DNA of 64,000 nt, taken from the NCBI GenBank assembly GCA_019022495.1, contig JAFEKR010000002.1, forward strand, positions 4,154,001 through 4,218,000, read 5' to 3'. Below the pieces are notes generated by a model. It had not been told where the DNA came from. It saw nothing but the letters and a program-made list of their open reading frames with translations, and did no database searches. Position numbers and translations under genes: made by a program. This stretch comes from Epichloe hybrida (lineage: Eukaryota > Ascomycota > Sordariomycetes > Hypocreales > Clavicipitaceae). This document shows, piece after piece, positions 47,668 through 57,802 of this stretch; within the stretch, counting starts at the first letter, position 1; each line of letters opens with the position of its first letter.

Positions 47668-49289
47668 ATGAAGTCATCCACCTGGTTTGGTCTATTTTGC
47701 AGCGCTGCTGTGCCAACAGTGGCCAAGCCGACAGAATCGTCGTCGTTCCTCACAAACGTCGTGTCCAAGCTTCCCTCATGCGCAGTATGTATCACCAGAC
47801 ATCAGACGGCCAACCCAAAGTTCATTCTCTAATTATCACGACGATAAGGTGATATGCTTCAATCAATACTCCACAGAAACACCATGCCAACCATCTGACG
47901 CAACTTGCTTGTGTGCCGACCAGCATCTGCTTGACGCAGTCACTGCCTGCGTTCTCGAGGCTTGTACGGCAAAGGAATCTATATGTACGTAATGGCTGTC
48001 ACCTGAGAGAACTGGACATCAAACCAGGGGGATTTCCCAGACTAACGTCATGATTGCAGTGTTCAAGAAAATCACATCAGAAGATTGCCATGCACCTATA
48101 CGCGACAGAACACGTGACTGGATCATCGTTTCCAACACGCTGGCCGTTATATCCGGTCTCTTCATCATTCAAAGATTTGCCTTCAAATTATGGGTTAAGC
48201 AGGATCTCGGATGGGATGACTGGTCTGCTCTCGCTACCATTGTAAGCGGCACTCCTTAACAATCATCAACACAAGTGGCGTCGCTGCCAACGGTCTAGGT
48301 CGGGACGTTTGGACCTTGGACTCCGACAAGCTCTACAAATTTAGCAAGTACTTCTTCATCATAGACGTGCTATACTTTTTGCAAATCGCCCTCGTCAAGC
48401 TGGCCATGCTGTTCTTCTTTCTGCGGGTTTTCCCGGCCCGGAACGTACGTCGACTGCTCTGGGGCACCATCGCCTTTACCGCCGTCTATGCCGTTGTTTT
48501 CTTTTGTGTTGGACTCTTTTCGTGCAAGCCCGTGAGCTACTTTTGGACCCGCTGGGATCAAGGGCAAGTTGGGACATGCATCGACATCGGCGCACTCGCG
48601 TGGTCAAATGCAGCGATCGGCATCGCCATCGATTTCTGGATATTAGCCATTCCTCTTTGGCAGCTCAAGGGCCTCAAAATGCATTGGAAGAAGAAACTGA
48701 GCGTTGGCGTTATGCTCTTGCTCGGAACCTTGTAAGTGTGTCGAGGCGGACAACCACAATCCCCCCCCCTCCTTACCCTGCTCCCCTTGACTCTTTGAGC
48801 CTACAATGCGTGCCAACATGGGCTGCTGCTAACAGCGGTTGGGCGTAAAACAGTGTCACCCTGGTAAGCATTCTTAGACTTCGATCCATCGTTCGGTTCG
48901 GCGTCAACTCGATCAACCCCACCTGGGACTTTTTCGAGGTTTCCATATGGTCCAACACCGAGGTGAATGTCGGCATCTGGTGTGTATGCCTGCCTTCGTT
49001 CCGACAATTCGTCGTGCACCTGTTCCCGTCCTTGGGTGGCTCGATTGCGCAAAGCTCCGCCAACTACGGGAGCAGCTCCAACAGAGCAAACGACAAAAAC
49101 TTCCAAAACAGGTCGCTTGGTCCCATTGCCACGGTCACATCCCAATTCGACCGCAAGCATACCCGGCCTGACCCTGAGAGGAATCAAATCGCTTACCAGA
49201 AGAGCTATGCCGTGGAGATATCGGAAGAGGATGAAGTCGCTCTAATGCAGCTTGGCGGCAGACAGCGAGTTGCGGACGGCAGCGAGTAG
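47668..49289 (+). CDS. CFEM-domain PTH11-like seven-helix receptor with apparent -1 frameshift
   Basis: Fungal membrane protein with an extracellular CFEM domain and the rhodopsin-like domain of PTH11-type receptors. Segments are 47668..47784, 47849..47984, 48060..48731 and 48854..49289. The signal peptide starts MKSSTWFGLFCSAAVPTVA. The CFEM cysteines follow in LPSCAVICF, TPCQPSDATCLCAD and ACVLEACTAKESI. Helical segments include WIIVSNTLAVISGLFII, GWDDWSALATIV, FFIIDVLYFLQIALVKLAMLFFF and ILAIPLWQLKGLK, ending with GIWCVCLPSFRQF and a cytosolic tail. The frame ends at TAA 48257-48259 and resumes, one base shifted, as LTIINTSGVAANGLGRDVWTL. No GT-AG intron of usable length restores phase there (the nearest is 34 nt and out of phase). 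One extra T would heal it. Pseudogene or assembly error. Confidence 0.8.
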
Positions 49290-49722
49290 TAGTAGAGGCA
49301 GTTTTGTCAAGTCAGATGAACGTGTGCAGAATGAGATACATGATTTATGATGCCTTCCCCCCCCCCCCCCAAAAAAAATTGAGACAAGTCATATGCATGA
49401 GGTCAACAGTCTTTTACGTCCACGCAGCTGTCGAGCTCGAACTTGCCCTCCGCAGAATGCCTAGCAAGGACGCCTTAAGGTCTGACATGACGGAGAGATG
49501 CATGCTGTGCAAAATCATCCCAAGCCGCATCGAAAGCACAAATTACACTGACGAAACATTTCTGAAAACCCGGCTCGCCGACCGTAATTACGCGACACAG
49601 CTGAGATGCTGTGTGATGATCATCTAACCTCCAATTGCCGATAAGGGATGATGGGAAGTCTAAAAAAACAAAAACGCCTAGATTTGTGCAAATAGGTGAC
49701 CAACCCAACCGCCCTTTCTCCT
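49290..49722. other. Convergent intergenic region
   Basis: Between the receptor gene and the Gfo/Idh gene. A C-then-A homopolymer run lies at about 49357-49378. No gene is seen. Confidence 0.4.
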
Positions 49723-50895
49723 CTACAACTGCGATCTCTCAACGCGGTCCCCGTTCTTGTTGAACCAAATCTTGTCTCCAGAAATCATTGACTCCTGCAA
49801 GGCGGCGCCAATCTTGACGGCAGCCACAGCAGTGGCCAGCTTGACGGGCACGTCCGTGTTGTCCAGACAGCAGGCGGTGAACTCGTTGGCCTCGGTGTTG
49901 AAGGCGTTCTTGAAGCGATCCCAGTAGTTCTGGGGCACCTCTTGGCGAATACCAGTGGGCTCGTAGACGCGGACCAGGTTGGACGTGGGGATGGTGTTGA
50001 CGCCAATCTTGCCTTTGGTGCCGATGATCTCGGTGGTGTCCTCCTGGCCGGCGGCCATCATCCTGGAGCAGTACAGGTAGACGATGCGGCCGTCGACAAA
50101 CTCGATGAGGCCGACGGCGTTGTCGCGGTCGTTGTACTTGCGCAGGTCCGGCTCCACGGCGGTGATGCCCACGGCGCTGACCGACCTGACCTTGCTCTCG
50201 CCGTCCTCGCCGAAGAACCACAGGGCCAGGTCGATGTCGTGGATGGAGCAGTCGACGAAGATGCCGCCGCTGTGCTGGGCGTAGGCGACGAAGAAGCCCG
50301 ACGGGTCAAGCATGTCGCACGTCTGGCTTCGGAAAACGGACGGCCGCCCGATCAGACCGGCCTTCATCTTGGCGTAGGCATCGCGGTAGCTGTCGTCGAA
50401 ACGTCGTGAGAAGCCGCACATGACCTTGAGGTCTGGTCGGCGAGCCGCAGCGTCCACCACTGTCTGGGACTAGGCAGCGAGAAGAATATATCTCTGTTAG
50501 CTTATTCGATCTCTGTGGCTTGTAGTCTCTTAACAGATTTACTCCCCCCCGGGGAATGCCACACTCACCACTTTGGCAGAAGTAGCCAGGGGGTTCTCGC
50601 AAAGAACGTGCTTGCCGGCCTCGATGGCCGCGATGGCCTGCGAGGCGTGCACTGCCGTCGCCGAGGCGATGCAGACGGCCTCGAGGCCCTCGCGCCTGAG
50701 CATGTCCTCGTACTTGTCGTAGACGGCCACGCCGGACGGCGCCAGGTGTTCCTGGGCCCATTCTCGCTCGTGCGCGTCGGGCGTCGAGACGGCCACGAGC
50801 TCCGCGCGAGGAACTGACTGGAAGAAGTTGAGGGCGTGGCGCTTGCCCATGCGGCCGAGACCGGCGACGCCAATCTTGAGCTTCGTAGGTGCCAT
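49723..50895 (-). CDS. Gfo/Idh/MocA oxidoreductase (inositol 2-dehydrogenase-like) without catalytic Lys
   Basis: NAD(P)-dependent dehydrogenase family that oxidises inositols or sugars. Exons are 50895..50569 and 50469..49723, phase 0, giving 357 aa. The Rossmann motif is KIGVAGLGRMGKRHA (residues 7-21). The family motif normally read as EKPLA is here CENPLATS: residue 101 is Asn (codon AAC), replacing the Lys thought to be catalytic in inositol dehydrogenase. The other catalytic pair is present in VDCSIHDIDL (Asp182 and His186). The C-terminal domain has the usual FVDGRIVYLYCSRMMAAG and EIIGTKGKIGVN. Divergent from the MFS sugar porter gene, which suggests a small sugar or polyol uptake and oxidation pair. 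Activity with Asn101 is doubtful or altered. Confidence 0.88.
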
Positions 50896-52955
50896 TGTTG
50901 GGGGGGGTTGCACAGGGGGGGAAGTGGAGAAGAGCCCAAGGGGATACGAGAGCAATTGAGAATGCGGGAGGAAAACAATTTTATAATTTTATATCGTGGG
51001 GAGCGAGATGGCAGGGAAAGAAGAAGGGGAAAAAAAAAAAAAAAATCTTCGAGTTGGTTTTGTCTCGCGCTTTCGGCGGCACTCAGGCGGCAAGTTGAAC
51101 ATGGACTGACCTGACGGGCTACGGAGTACTGTGTACCCACTCACTCCCACCGCCCCACTTGCCCCCTTCAGTTGGCTCGGTTGGGAGCTTGGAACGACTG
51201 GAGAAGAAAACAGGCTGGGGTAAAGATTGGGTGGGGGTTTCGCGGGGAAGGCCAAGTCAGTGGCGGCGGCAGCGGCAGCGGCAGCGGCAGTGGACGACTC
51301 GAGGCAACCCCCCCCCTCCGGCGGCTGGCTTTGTCGCGACGGCCTCTGTCTGCTTTCGGCATGCAGCACCGATCGGTTCCACCAACACCTACCTGCCTTG
51401 ATCGCCCATCCGGCAAGTCTCCCCGATTTGACGTCGACAGCTGCGACCGCCACGGAGCTCGGCAAACAGTCTGGTTTCACAAGCGTGTGGCATCGTACAA
51501 GGACATGTCGGCTTCTGAATTCGACGATTTTGCCTGGCCATCGATGGTGAAGATTTGAAAAAAAGCCTGCGTCTTGGGTTGCCCCCCACCCCTGGGCTCG
51601 AATTCTAGCTGCGAATACTTGGCCTTGAGTTTTCGTTGCATGCGGACAACAACATCCCAAGCAGGGGCTTCGTCACCGGCGACGCTAACCCGTTACAGGA
51701 ATTTCGGCGTCCGTCTTGCCGTTTCGGGCCCCGCCCACTTTGGCCCGGCACAACACGGGTCACCCGGTCCTGAGTCCCTGCCGGTGTCCGAGAAGGGAAA
51801 AGGTCGCCGCGGAAATTCGGATCAACTCACCGTTGTTCTTGGTTGGCCAATGGTAAAAATAAGTTGGTCAAGCTGAGGACGAAAGCCTCGTCAGCGCTGA
51901 GCATCGTGTTGCGCGCGCATGGAGGCCAAGTCCACCGGTATTGGACCCCCGAAGCAATAATTGTTTCTCCAACATGGCGGGAAAAGGGGAGGGGTGAAGG
52001 GGGTCTACTTGTCAAAGGATCAGTATCGAAACACAGTGTGTTCAGGGTCATGTCTGGGCATCTGATGGGGATAGATGTCTCGCGAGTTTCACTGTACTCC
52101 CTGTTGAAGCAGTGCAAGGAGGAAGGGAGCCAGAGCTAAAACGCATCTAAGAGTCTAGACCTGTGTCTTCTAGAAGCTTAGCCTTGTGCAATGGACAAAA
52201 AATGCTACAGCAAGCGCATGTCACAAGCCGAGCCTCGAACCCTCCGAGTTGGGTTTCAGCGGCGGAGGTCAGGGGGGCATTTCATCTCCCACCAAAACCC
52301 CGATTCCACTTCTTCCCCAGGTTGCCACAACACGTCGTCAACCATGCCCACAGCCGCGCCAACAAGTGTCCATCATCCATCCTGGCAAGTCTGGGGAGAC
52401 CTGCAAGCAAACCCGCCGTCTTTGCTCTGGAACTTGGTCATCGTGTGTGGTGGATTCTGGATGTAGCCAGCGTAGCCAGCAAGGGCGGCTGTAGACCCCG
52501 AGTCCCACGAGGTGAACCTTAATGCATAAAGCCCATACTCCGCAGTTTTGAATCGAAACCACTTGCCCCGCGCTCCGAGAAGCCAAGAACTTGGAAGTGT
52601 GGATATCTTTACCCCCATGGGGCTTCCCCGTCTTTCATCAACCTCACCTCTCTGCCAAGTTTCAATCAGCCCAAGCGCGGGCTGCACTGAAATAGCAGTT
52701 TTCGGATTGGCCCGGGCCCGCGGCGTCGCATCGGCTGGCACCCAGCATCCGAGCAAATTGTATTGATCGCAGGGGCCGAGTTTAGTTAAAGGACGTGACC
52801 TGTCCCATTGCAACTGGGGATTCTTTCAATTGACGTCCCTGCCCATTTTTGGTTTACCATTCTTGGAAAAAAAAAATCCTTGTTCCATGTTTGCCCTATT
52901 GTTGTAATTTCATTCATCTGAAGAATCTGCGCCACACCCCTTTCTTGGTTTGAAC
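50896..52955. other. 2-kb intergenic region between dehydrogenase and sugar porter
   Basis: Divergent promoter space. Holds an A tract at 51031-51045, TACGGAGTA at 51120 and a (GGCAGC)n repeat at about 51273-51292. The plus- and minus-strand frames over this repeat are compositional and not called. Confidence 0.45.
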
Positions 52956-55047
52956 ATGGACAAAGCCACGTCCGCGTCGTTTCCCAAGGTTGAGCACGAA
53001 GAGGCCGACGTAGTGGTACATTTATCATCAGAGCCTTACGGGCCCCCGGGTATGTTGTCCGATAGCGTAGTAAACATAAACCACGGCTAATGTTAATCCA
53101 GGGTTCCGAGGAATCGCTGCCTCTCGCTATGTCGTCATCTGTGCCTCGTTCAGCGCCATTGGCGGCTTGCTGTTTGGCTATGAGTATGTCTTATCTCATA
53201 TTCGTCGAACCCCGGACCTCGTTGTGACTGTTCTAACACAATCTATAGCCAAGGCGTTATTTCTGTCATCCTGGTAATGGACACGTTCTTGGAACGATTT
53301 CACGAAGTCTCGGACACGGCCCCCGGTGCCGGGTTCTACAAAGGTCTTATGACCGCCATGATCACTCTGGGTGCCTTTGTCGGTACGACTATCTCACTCG
53401 AACTTTCACACTGCGCTTGGCCGGCTAACAAGGTGAACAGGAGCTCTAAACCAAGGTTGGATCGCGGACGCGTACTCTCGAAAGTATTCGATAATGATGG
53501 CCGTCGCAATTTTCACGGTTGGATCTGCGCTGCAAACGGCGGCTGTCAATTATATCATGCTGGTCGTTGCTCGGCTGTTTGGCGGCGTTGGAATCGGCAT
53601 GTGCGTACCTCATTGCCCCCCCCTCTCTCACACTGATGGCTTCACCTGTTGCTGACTATACCAGGCTGAGCATGGTTGTCCCTCTATACATTTCCGAAAT
53701 CTCGCCAGCGGAGATCCGAGGCACTCTGCTCGTGCTAGAGGAGCTGAGCATCGTTCTCGGCATCGTCATCTCGTTTTGGATCACCTACGGAACCCAGTAC
53801 ATTCCCTCAAATTGGTCATGGCAGTTGCCGTTCTTGATCCAAATCATTCCTGGCTTGTTCCTCGGGTTCGGCGCCATCTTCCTGCCGTTCTCCCCTCGAT
53901 GGCTGGCATCCAAGGGCCGTGACGAAGAGGCCTTGGTGAACCTCGCCAAACTGAGGGCCCTTCCCACGACGGATCCCCGAGTGCAACGCGAGTGGTTGGA
54001 GATCATCACGGAATCCAAGTTCCAGCGGGGAATCCTCGCCGAGCGCCATCCGACCCTCATGAGCGGCGGCATGTCCAACACGCTGAAACTCGAATTCTCT
54101 TCCTGGATGGATTGCTTCAAAAAGGGCTGCTGGCGAAGAACCCACGTCGGTGTTGGTCTCATGTTCTTCCAACAGGTTAGCCCCGCCCAATACCCAATCT
54201 CATGGTTCCAAAGATGCTGTATCCTGACCCCCAAGTTCAAAATAGTTTGTCGGAATCAACGCTTTGATCTACTACTCGCCAACCCTGTTCGGCACCATGG
54301 GACTCGATCACAACATGCAGCTCATCATGTCGGGTGTGCTCAACGTGATTCAGCTTATTGGTGTCTCATCCAGCTTGTGGACCTTGGATCGATTCGGCAG
54401 ACGTAAGATTCTCCTCTGGGGAAGCGTAGGCATGTTCATCTCGCACTTCATCATCGCAATCCTCGTAGGCAAGTTTTCAAGCAATTGGCCAGTGCACAAA
54501 GCCGAGGGCTGGACTAGCGTCGCCTTCCTCTTGTTCTACATGTTGGCATTCGGGGCTAGTTGGGGTCCCGTGCCCTGGGCTATGCCGTCCGAGATCTTTC
54601 CATCCTCGCTCCGTGCCAAGGGTGTTTCCATTTCGACCTGTTCAAGTAAGTTGTTCTTTTCTCGCTTTCGCGCACCGATGGTGAGACCAAATACCACATT
54701 GACTAACTGAAACGATCAGACTGGCTCAACAACTTCATTGTCGTAAGTGGCAGACCAGCGATTTAGTCACTCGAAACTTGGGTTTGAAGCTAACCTTTCG
54801 CGCTCAGGGCCTCATCACACCCCCCCTTGTGCAAAACACTGGTTTCGGAGCATACGTCTTCTTTGCTACTTTCTGCTTCCTGTCCTTCGGATGGACTTTC
54901 TACTTTGTGCCCGAGACAAATGGTAAAACCCTCGAGCAGATGGACGAGGTCTTCAGAGACCACAGCAATACTGAAGAAATGGAGAGGAAGAGTAGGTTAT
55001 TTGCCGAGACTATCCGTGAAAGAACCAACGCCACAGCCTCGGCGTAA
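52956..55047 (+). CDS. MFS sugar porter
   Basis: Twelve-helix proton-coupled or facilitative sugar transporter of the plasma membrane. Exons are 52956..53049, 53102..53183, 53249..53382, 53441..53600, 53665..54175, 54246..54645, 54720..54742 and 54808..55047, all phase-consistent, giving 547 aa. The seventh exon is only 23 nt. Sugar porter signatures are all present: GGLLFGYDQGVISVIL in helix 1, GWIADAYSRK in the helix 2-3 loop, RLFGGVGIGM, PLYISEISPAEIRG in helix 4-5, GINALIYYSPTLF in helix 7, LDRFGRRK in the 8-9 loop and VPETNGKTLEQMDEVF at the end. The substrate is not readable. Divergent from the Gfo/Idh gene and convergent with nmt1 (344 bp apart). Confidence 0.94.
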
Positions 55048-55391
55048 GTGTGCGACGAATACCTTATGTGATGCAGTACGATTATGAAATGTGCATGATA
55101 GTTCAGTCCCGGTAGACATACCACTATAGCTTAGCGATCGAAATTATACAGACATGTTGATATAAATTACCCATCATCTCATCAAATTGATAGGTGCAGT
55201 TCGCGGAACAATTTTGATGATGCGAATCTTTCACCAAAATACTATTTGCTATTCCCAACTACTACTCCTCATGACATGTGGATGACGTCCGTTCAATAAT
55301 TCAACGAGTGTATATCAGTTGGTTTTCGGCGAGCAAAAGGGTAAAAATCCCTTGGGCACAACTGACCGGACTTGATGTAAGAAGTTGGCTC
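55048..55391. terminator. Convergent 3' region of sugar porter and nmt1
   Basis: 344 bp between two converging genes, AT-rich, presumably carrying both 3' ends. No explicit polyadenylation element is certain. Confidence 0.3.
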
Positions 55392-56641
55392 TTACGCCCT
55401 CACGGCATCAGGCAGACGACGGAAGCCGCCGCAGCGAGCAACATCACACTGCAGCTCAACCATGCGCTTCTGGTCACCAGTTGGGTCGGCAGAATCAGGC
55501 TCTAGAGCCCAGCCGAGGAATTCATTGGTGTAATTGGGCTGGAAGTCGGGGCTCAACACTCCCAACCTCTGCCCATACTTGGTCACCTTGTTCCAGTCAC
55601 GCTGGACATTCTTGAGATCCTGCGAGAAGTAGGCGTAGCTGCGCTCAAAGATTTTCCAGTTGAGCTCCGAATTCATGACGGGCTTGAAGTCAACGTACTC
55701 CTTCCAGGCATTGTGCGGATCCGCCAGCACAAAGCCGGTAGCCTTCTTGACGGCGCGCATGAAGGCGCGCACCTTGTCGGGGTTCTCGGCGATGGATCTC
55801 TCGTTGCCAATGTAGAGAATAGAGCAGAAGCAGCAGCATCCTAACTCGGCGAGCTCATCGATGCGAAGCATCTGCACGTCGGACTTGTCTCTGCCCTGAG
55901 AGATGAGCCACTCCTCCAGCTCGACCATCTGGACGTTTTCGAGACCAATGCCGGCGTCGATGTCGCCTTGGATGATGGCCTTGGAGACATTCATGCCGCA
56001 TCGCACAGCCGTGTAGTCATCGGGGGTGAGGCCATAGTGGGAAGTGAGCTCGTCAATCTGTATCTTGCCGAACTCGCCAACGTAGCCGATGCGCTTGCCC
56101 TTGAGGGAGCGGAAGTCGGTGGTGATGCCGGACTCCTTGAGATAGACTACGCCGGTGAAGGGCTCGTCCAGGAGACTGCCGATGGAAAGGACGGGGAAGT
56201 CACGAGCCTTGGCCTAGGTTATGGGTTGATTTAGTTGGCAGTTTAAACCTCGAGTATAGAGGAGAAGAGAGAACTAGCGACATCAACATACGGCCAGCGT
56301 GTGGATCATGGCTTTGAAGCCAAGGTCGACTTTGCCGGTGCCAATGATTTCAGTGACATCCTAGTACGAACAATATATGTGAGAAATGTTTAGTGCTAGA
56401 ATATAATGAGTAGAAGACGGTGTGGCATACGCTGGGATCGTTGGGCTCCAACAGGGCAACCTTGATGCCCTCTTTTTTGAAGAACCCCTTGGCCTGAGCC
56501 AAGTACAAAGGGGCGTGGTAAGGCGTGGCGTGCCTATAACCAAGTCAGCACAAAATCTCTGCACAGGCTGCACCTAGTGTCTGTTGTGACAGTATTCATC
56601 GCCTACCAGTTGGTGAGGAAGGTAATCTTATCCGTAGACAT
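55392..56641 (-). CDS. nmt1: HMP-P synthase NMT1/THI5 (thiamine pyrimidine biosynthesis)
   Basis: Makes 4-amino-5-hydroxymethyl-2-methylpyrimidine phosphate, the pyrimidine half of thiamine, from PLP and an active-site histidine in a single-turnover (suicide) reaction. Exons are 56641..56607, 56533..56431, 56360..56292 and 56213..55392, all phase-consistent, giving 342 aa, close to yeast Thi5. [15 protein letters not shown] places Lys62 (PLP) and His66 (consumed His), and the iron-binding CCCFC motif is at 195-199; by family knowledge both match the yeast numbering. [13 protein letters not shown] and [16 protein letters not shown] are also typical. The leader carries a TPP riboswitch in an intron, so expression should fall when thiamine is plentiful. 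Convergent with the MFS sugar porter gene. Confidence 0.96.
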
Positions 56642-56665
56642 GTTGGCGGGTCGAGGCGGCGAATG

Positions 56666-57023
56666 CTGCAAGAGTTAGTTTGGCCACGGTTCCTGGCACA
56701 TGATCAAAAGAGAGGGAGTCCTCAAGAAGCAAATCCTTTCGCTGGTATTATCCAGATCAAGTTCACCGGTATTTCTCAGATCAATCATGTTGCCAACGGA
56801 ACAGGCTCTTGGTTGCACGACCAGACACTTTCCCGCTCTGCATCAAGAACACGGACTGCTCTGACGAGGGTTGGAGGGATCTGGGATCGTGCCCCAATGA
56901 CCGAGTTGCCGTTGGCAGGGACATAAATCGAACACCCGGTTGCATTCTTGGTTCACTTTACCTCGACCTGAATATAGTTCCATTGCGAAAGGCATCTTGA
57001 CTCCTTGGACGCTGGCCGCGTAC
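56666..57023 (-). promoter_or_regulatory. nmt1 leader intron with alternative 5' splice sites and uORF
   Basis: Acceptor TTGCAG at 56666. A distal donor, GTACGC, is at 57023-57018 and a proximal donor, GTAAAG, at 56961-56956. A uORF (ATG 56995, MPFAMELYSGRG...) lies between the donors. Distal splicing removes it. Proximal splicing keeps it and fuses it out of frame across the nmt1 ATG. The donors are chosen by eye and not confirmed by transcript data. Confidence 0.6.
56728..56832 (-). promoter_or_regulatory. TPP (thiamine) riboswitch in the nmt1 leader
   Basis: Read on the minus strand, the conserved TPP aptamer core is present: CTGAGA (56779-56774), AATACC, then TTGATCTGGATAATACCAGC (56760-56741) followed by GAAAGGA. 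These match the J3-2, P2 and P4-P5 consensus of THI elements. A variable P3 arm can form with CCAA (near 56812) against TTGG (near 56796). The aptamer lies about 60 nt before a leader-intron acceptor (TTGCAG, 56666) preceded by an ACTAAC branch site (56678-56673). The outer boundaries are approximate. Confidence 0.92.
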
Positions 57024-57033
57024 CAATCGGGCT

Positions 57034-57075
<42 letters not shown>

Positions 57076-57083
57076 ATAGTAGT
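57034..57083. repeat. (GTA)n microsatellite
   Basis: About 15 GTA units with one interruption near the end. It lies just upstream of the probable nmt1 leader splice sites. On the minus strand it reads as (TAC)n. Confidence 0.9.
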
Positions 57084-57466
57084 TGGGCGATGTAATTTGA
57101 GTTGTAACCTGGCTTTCGATGTAATGATGTGTGCGGCGGTATTTGTTGGGAGAGGCAAAGAAAATGCTGCTTCGTGGGAGACAAGACTTTTTATTTAATC
57201 TCGCAATGTCACTGGGCCTTGTTCCCCACTTGCCGTGCGGGCGATGCTGTGATAGGGCCGGCAGTTTTGAACTTGCCCAACAAATTAGAGTCCTCAGACA
57301 ATAAAATATCATTTATTTATCTCATCACATCAACTTGTGCAGAGCGGAAAGGCTGTTCAAAAAAACTATATTCTACCAGAAGCATGACGAAATTCCAAGA
57401 GATCCTGCTCGCCCGGCCCGTTTCCCCCGGTCACGAAAGCGCATTGCCGTTATTCCCTCATGCCAC

Positions 57467-57802
57467 TCAACAATCCCAGCAGTTGTAGCCTCTGTCAGGC
57501 CCAAGGTCGGAGGCACACGCATATCGATTGCCGTGACAGAGTTCGGATATATCAAACTGGGAGATCTTCATTTTGCAAAAGTAGAGGCCGTTTCCATCGT
57601 CACCCCAGTCACCTGCGCCGGCCTGGTCGGCAACACAGGCTGTTTGGCCGTTGTCGAACTTGTTGAGCTTCATGCATCGGCAGCATCGGCCAGAGCCGGG
57701 GCAGGAGGATTTTGTTGCCTCTTGTCGGCCAGAGCCGGGGCAGGCGCATTCTGCTGCCAGGCAAGTGGCAGCAAAGGCGAGAGCCAAGAGCTTGAACTTC
57801 AT
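57467..57802 (-). CDS. Small secreted cysteine-rich protein (effector-like)
   Basis: Single-exon protein of 111 residues, no family recognised. A signal peptide (MKFKLLALAFAATCLA, cleavage near residue 16-17) is followed by a mature chain of about 94 residues with 12 cysteines (19, 21, 34, 40, 41, 43, 56, 76, 89, 96, 108, 111), an even number compatible with six disulphides. The peptide CPGSGR is repeated at 21-26 and 34-39. It is encoded in a duplicated DNA unit (plus strand 57686-57705 and 57725-57744). The chain ends on the last cysteine. Size, secretion signal and cysteine density match small secreted proteins of fungal pathogens and symbionts. A role as effector, antimicrobial protein or wall component is inference. 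Confidence 0.75.
   Translation of the reverse strand: MKFKLLALAFAATCLAAECACPGSGRQEATKSSCPGSGRCCRCMKLNKFDNGQTACVADQAGAGDWGDDGNGLYFCKMKISQFDISELCHGNRYACASDLGPDRGYNCWDC

Noticed and set aside
48242..48275. 34-nt GTAAGC...AAG intron in the receptor gene
   Set aside because: Too short for a fungal intron, and it does not restore the reading phase; a frameshift explains the data better.
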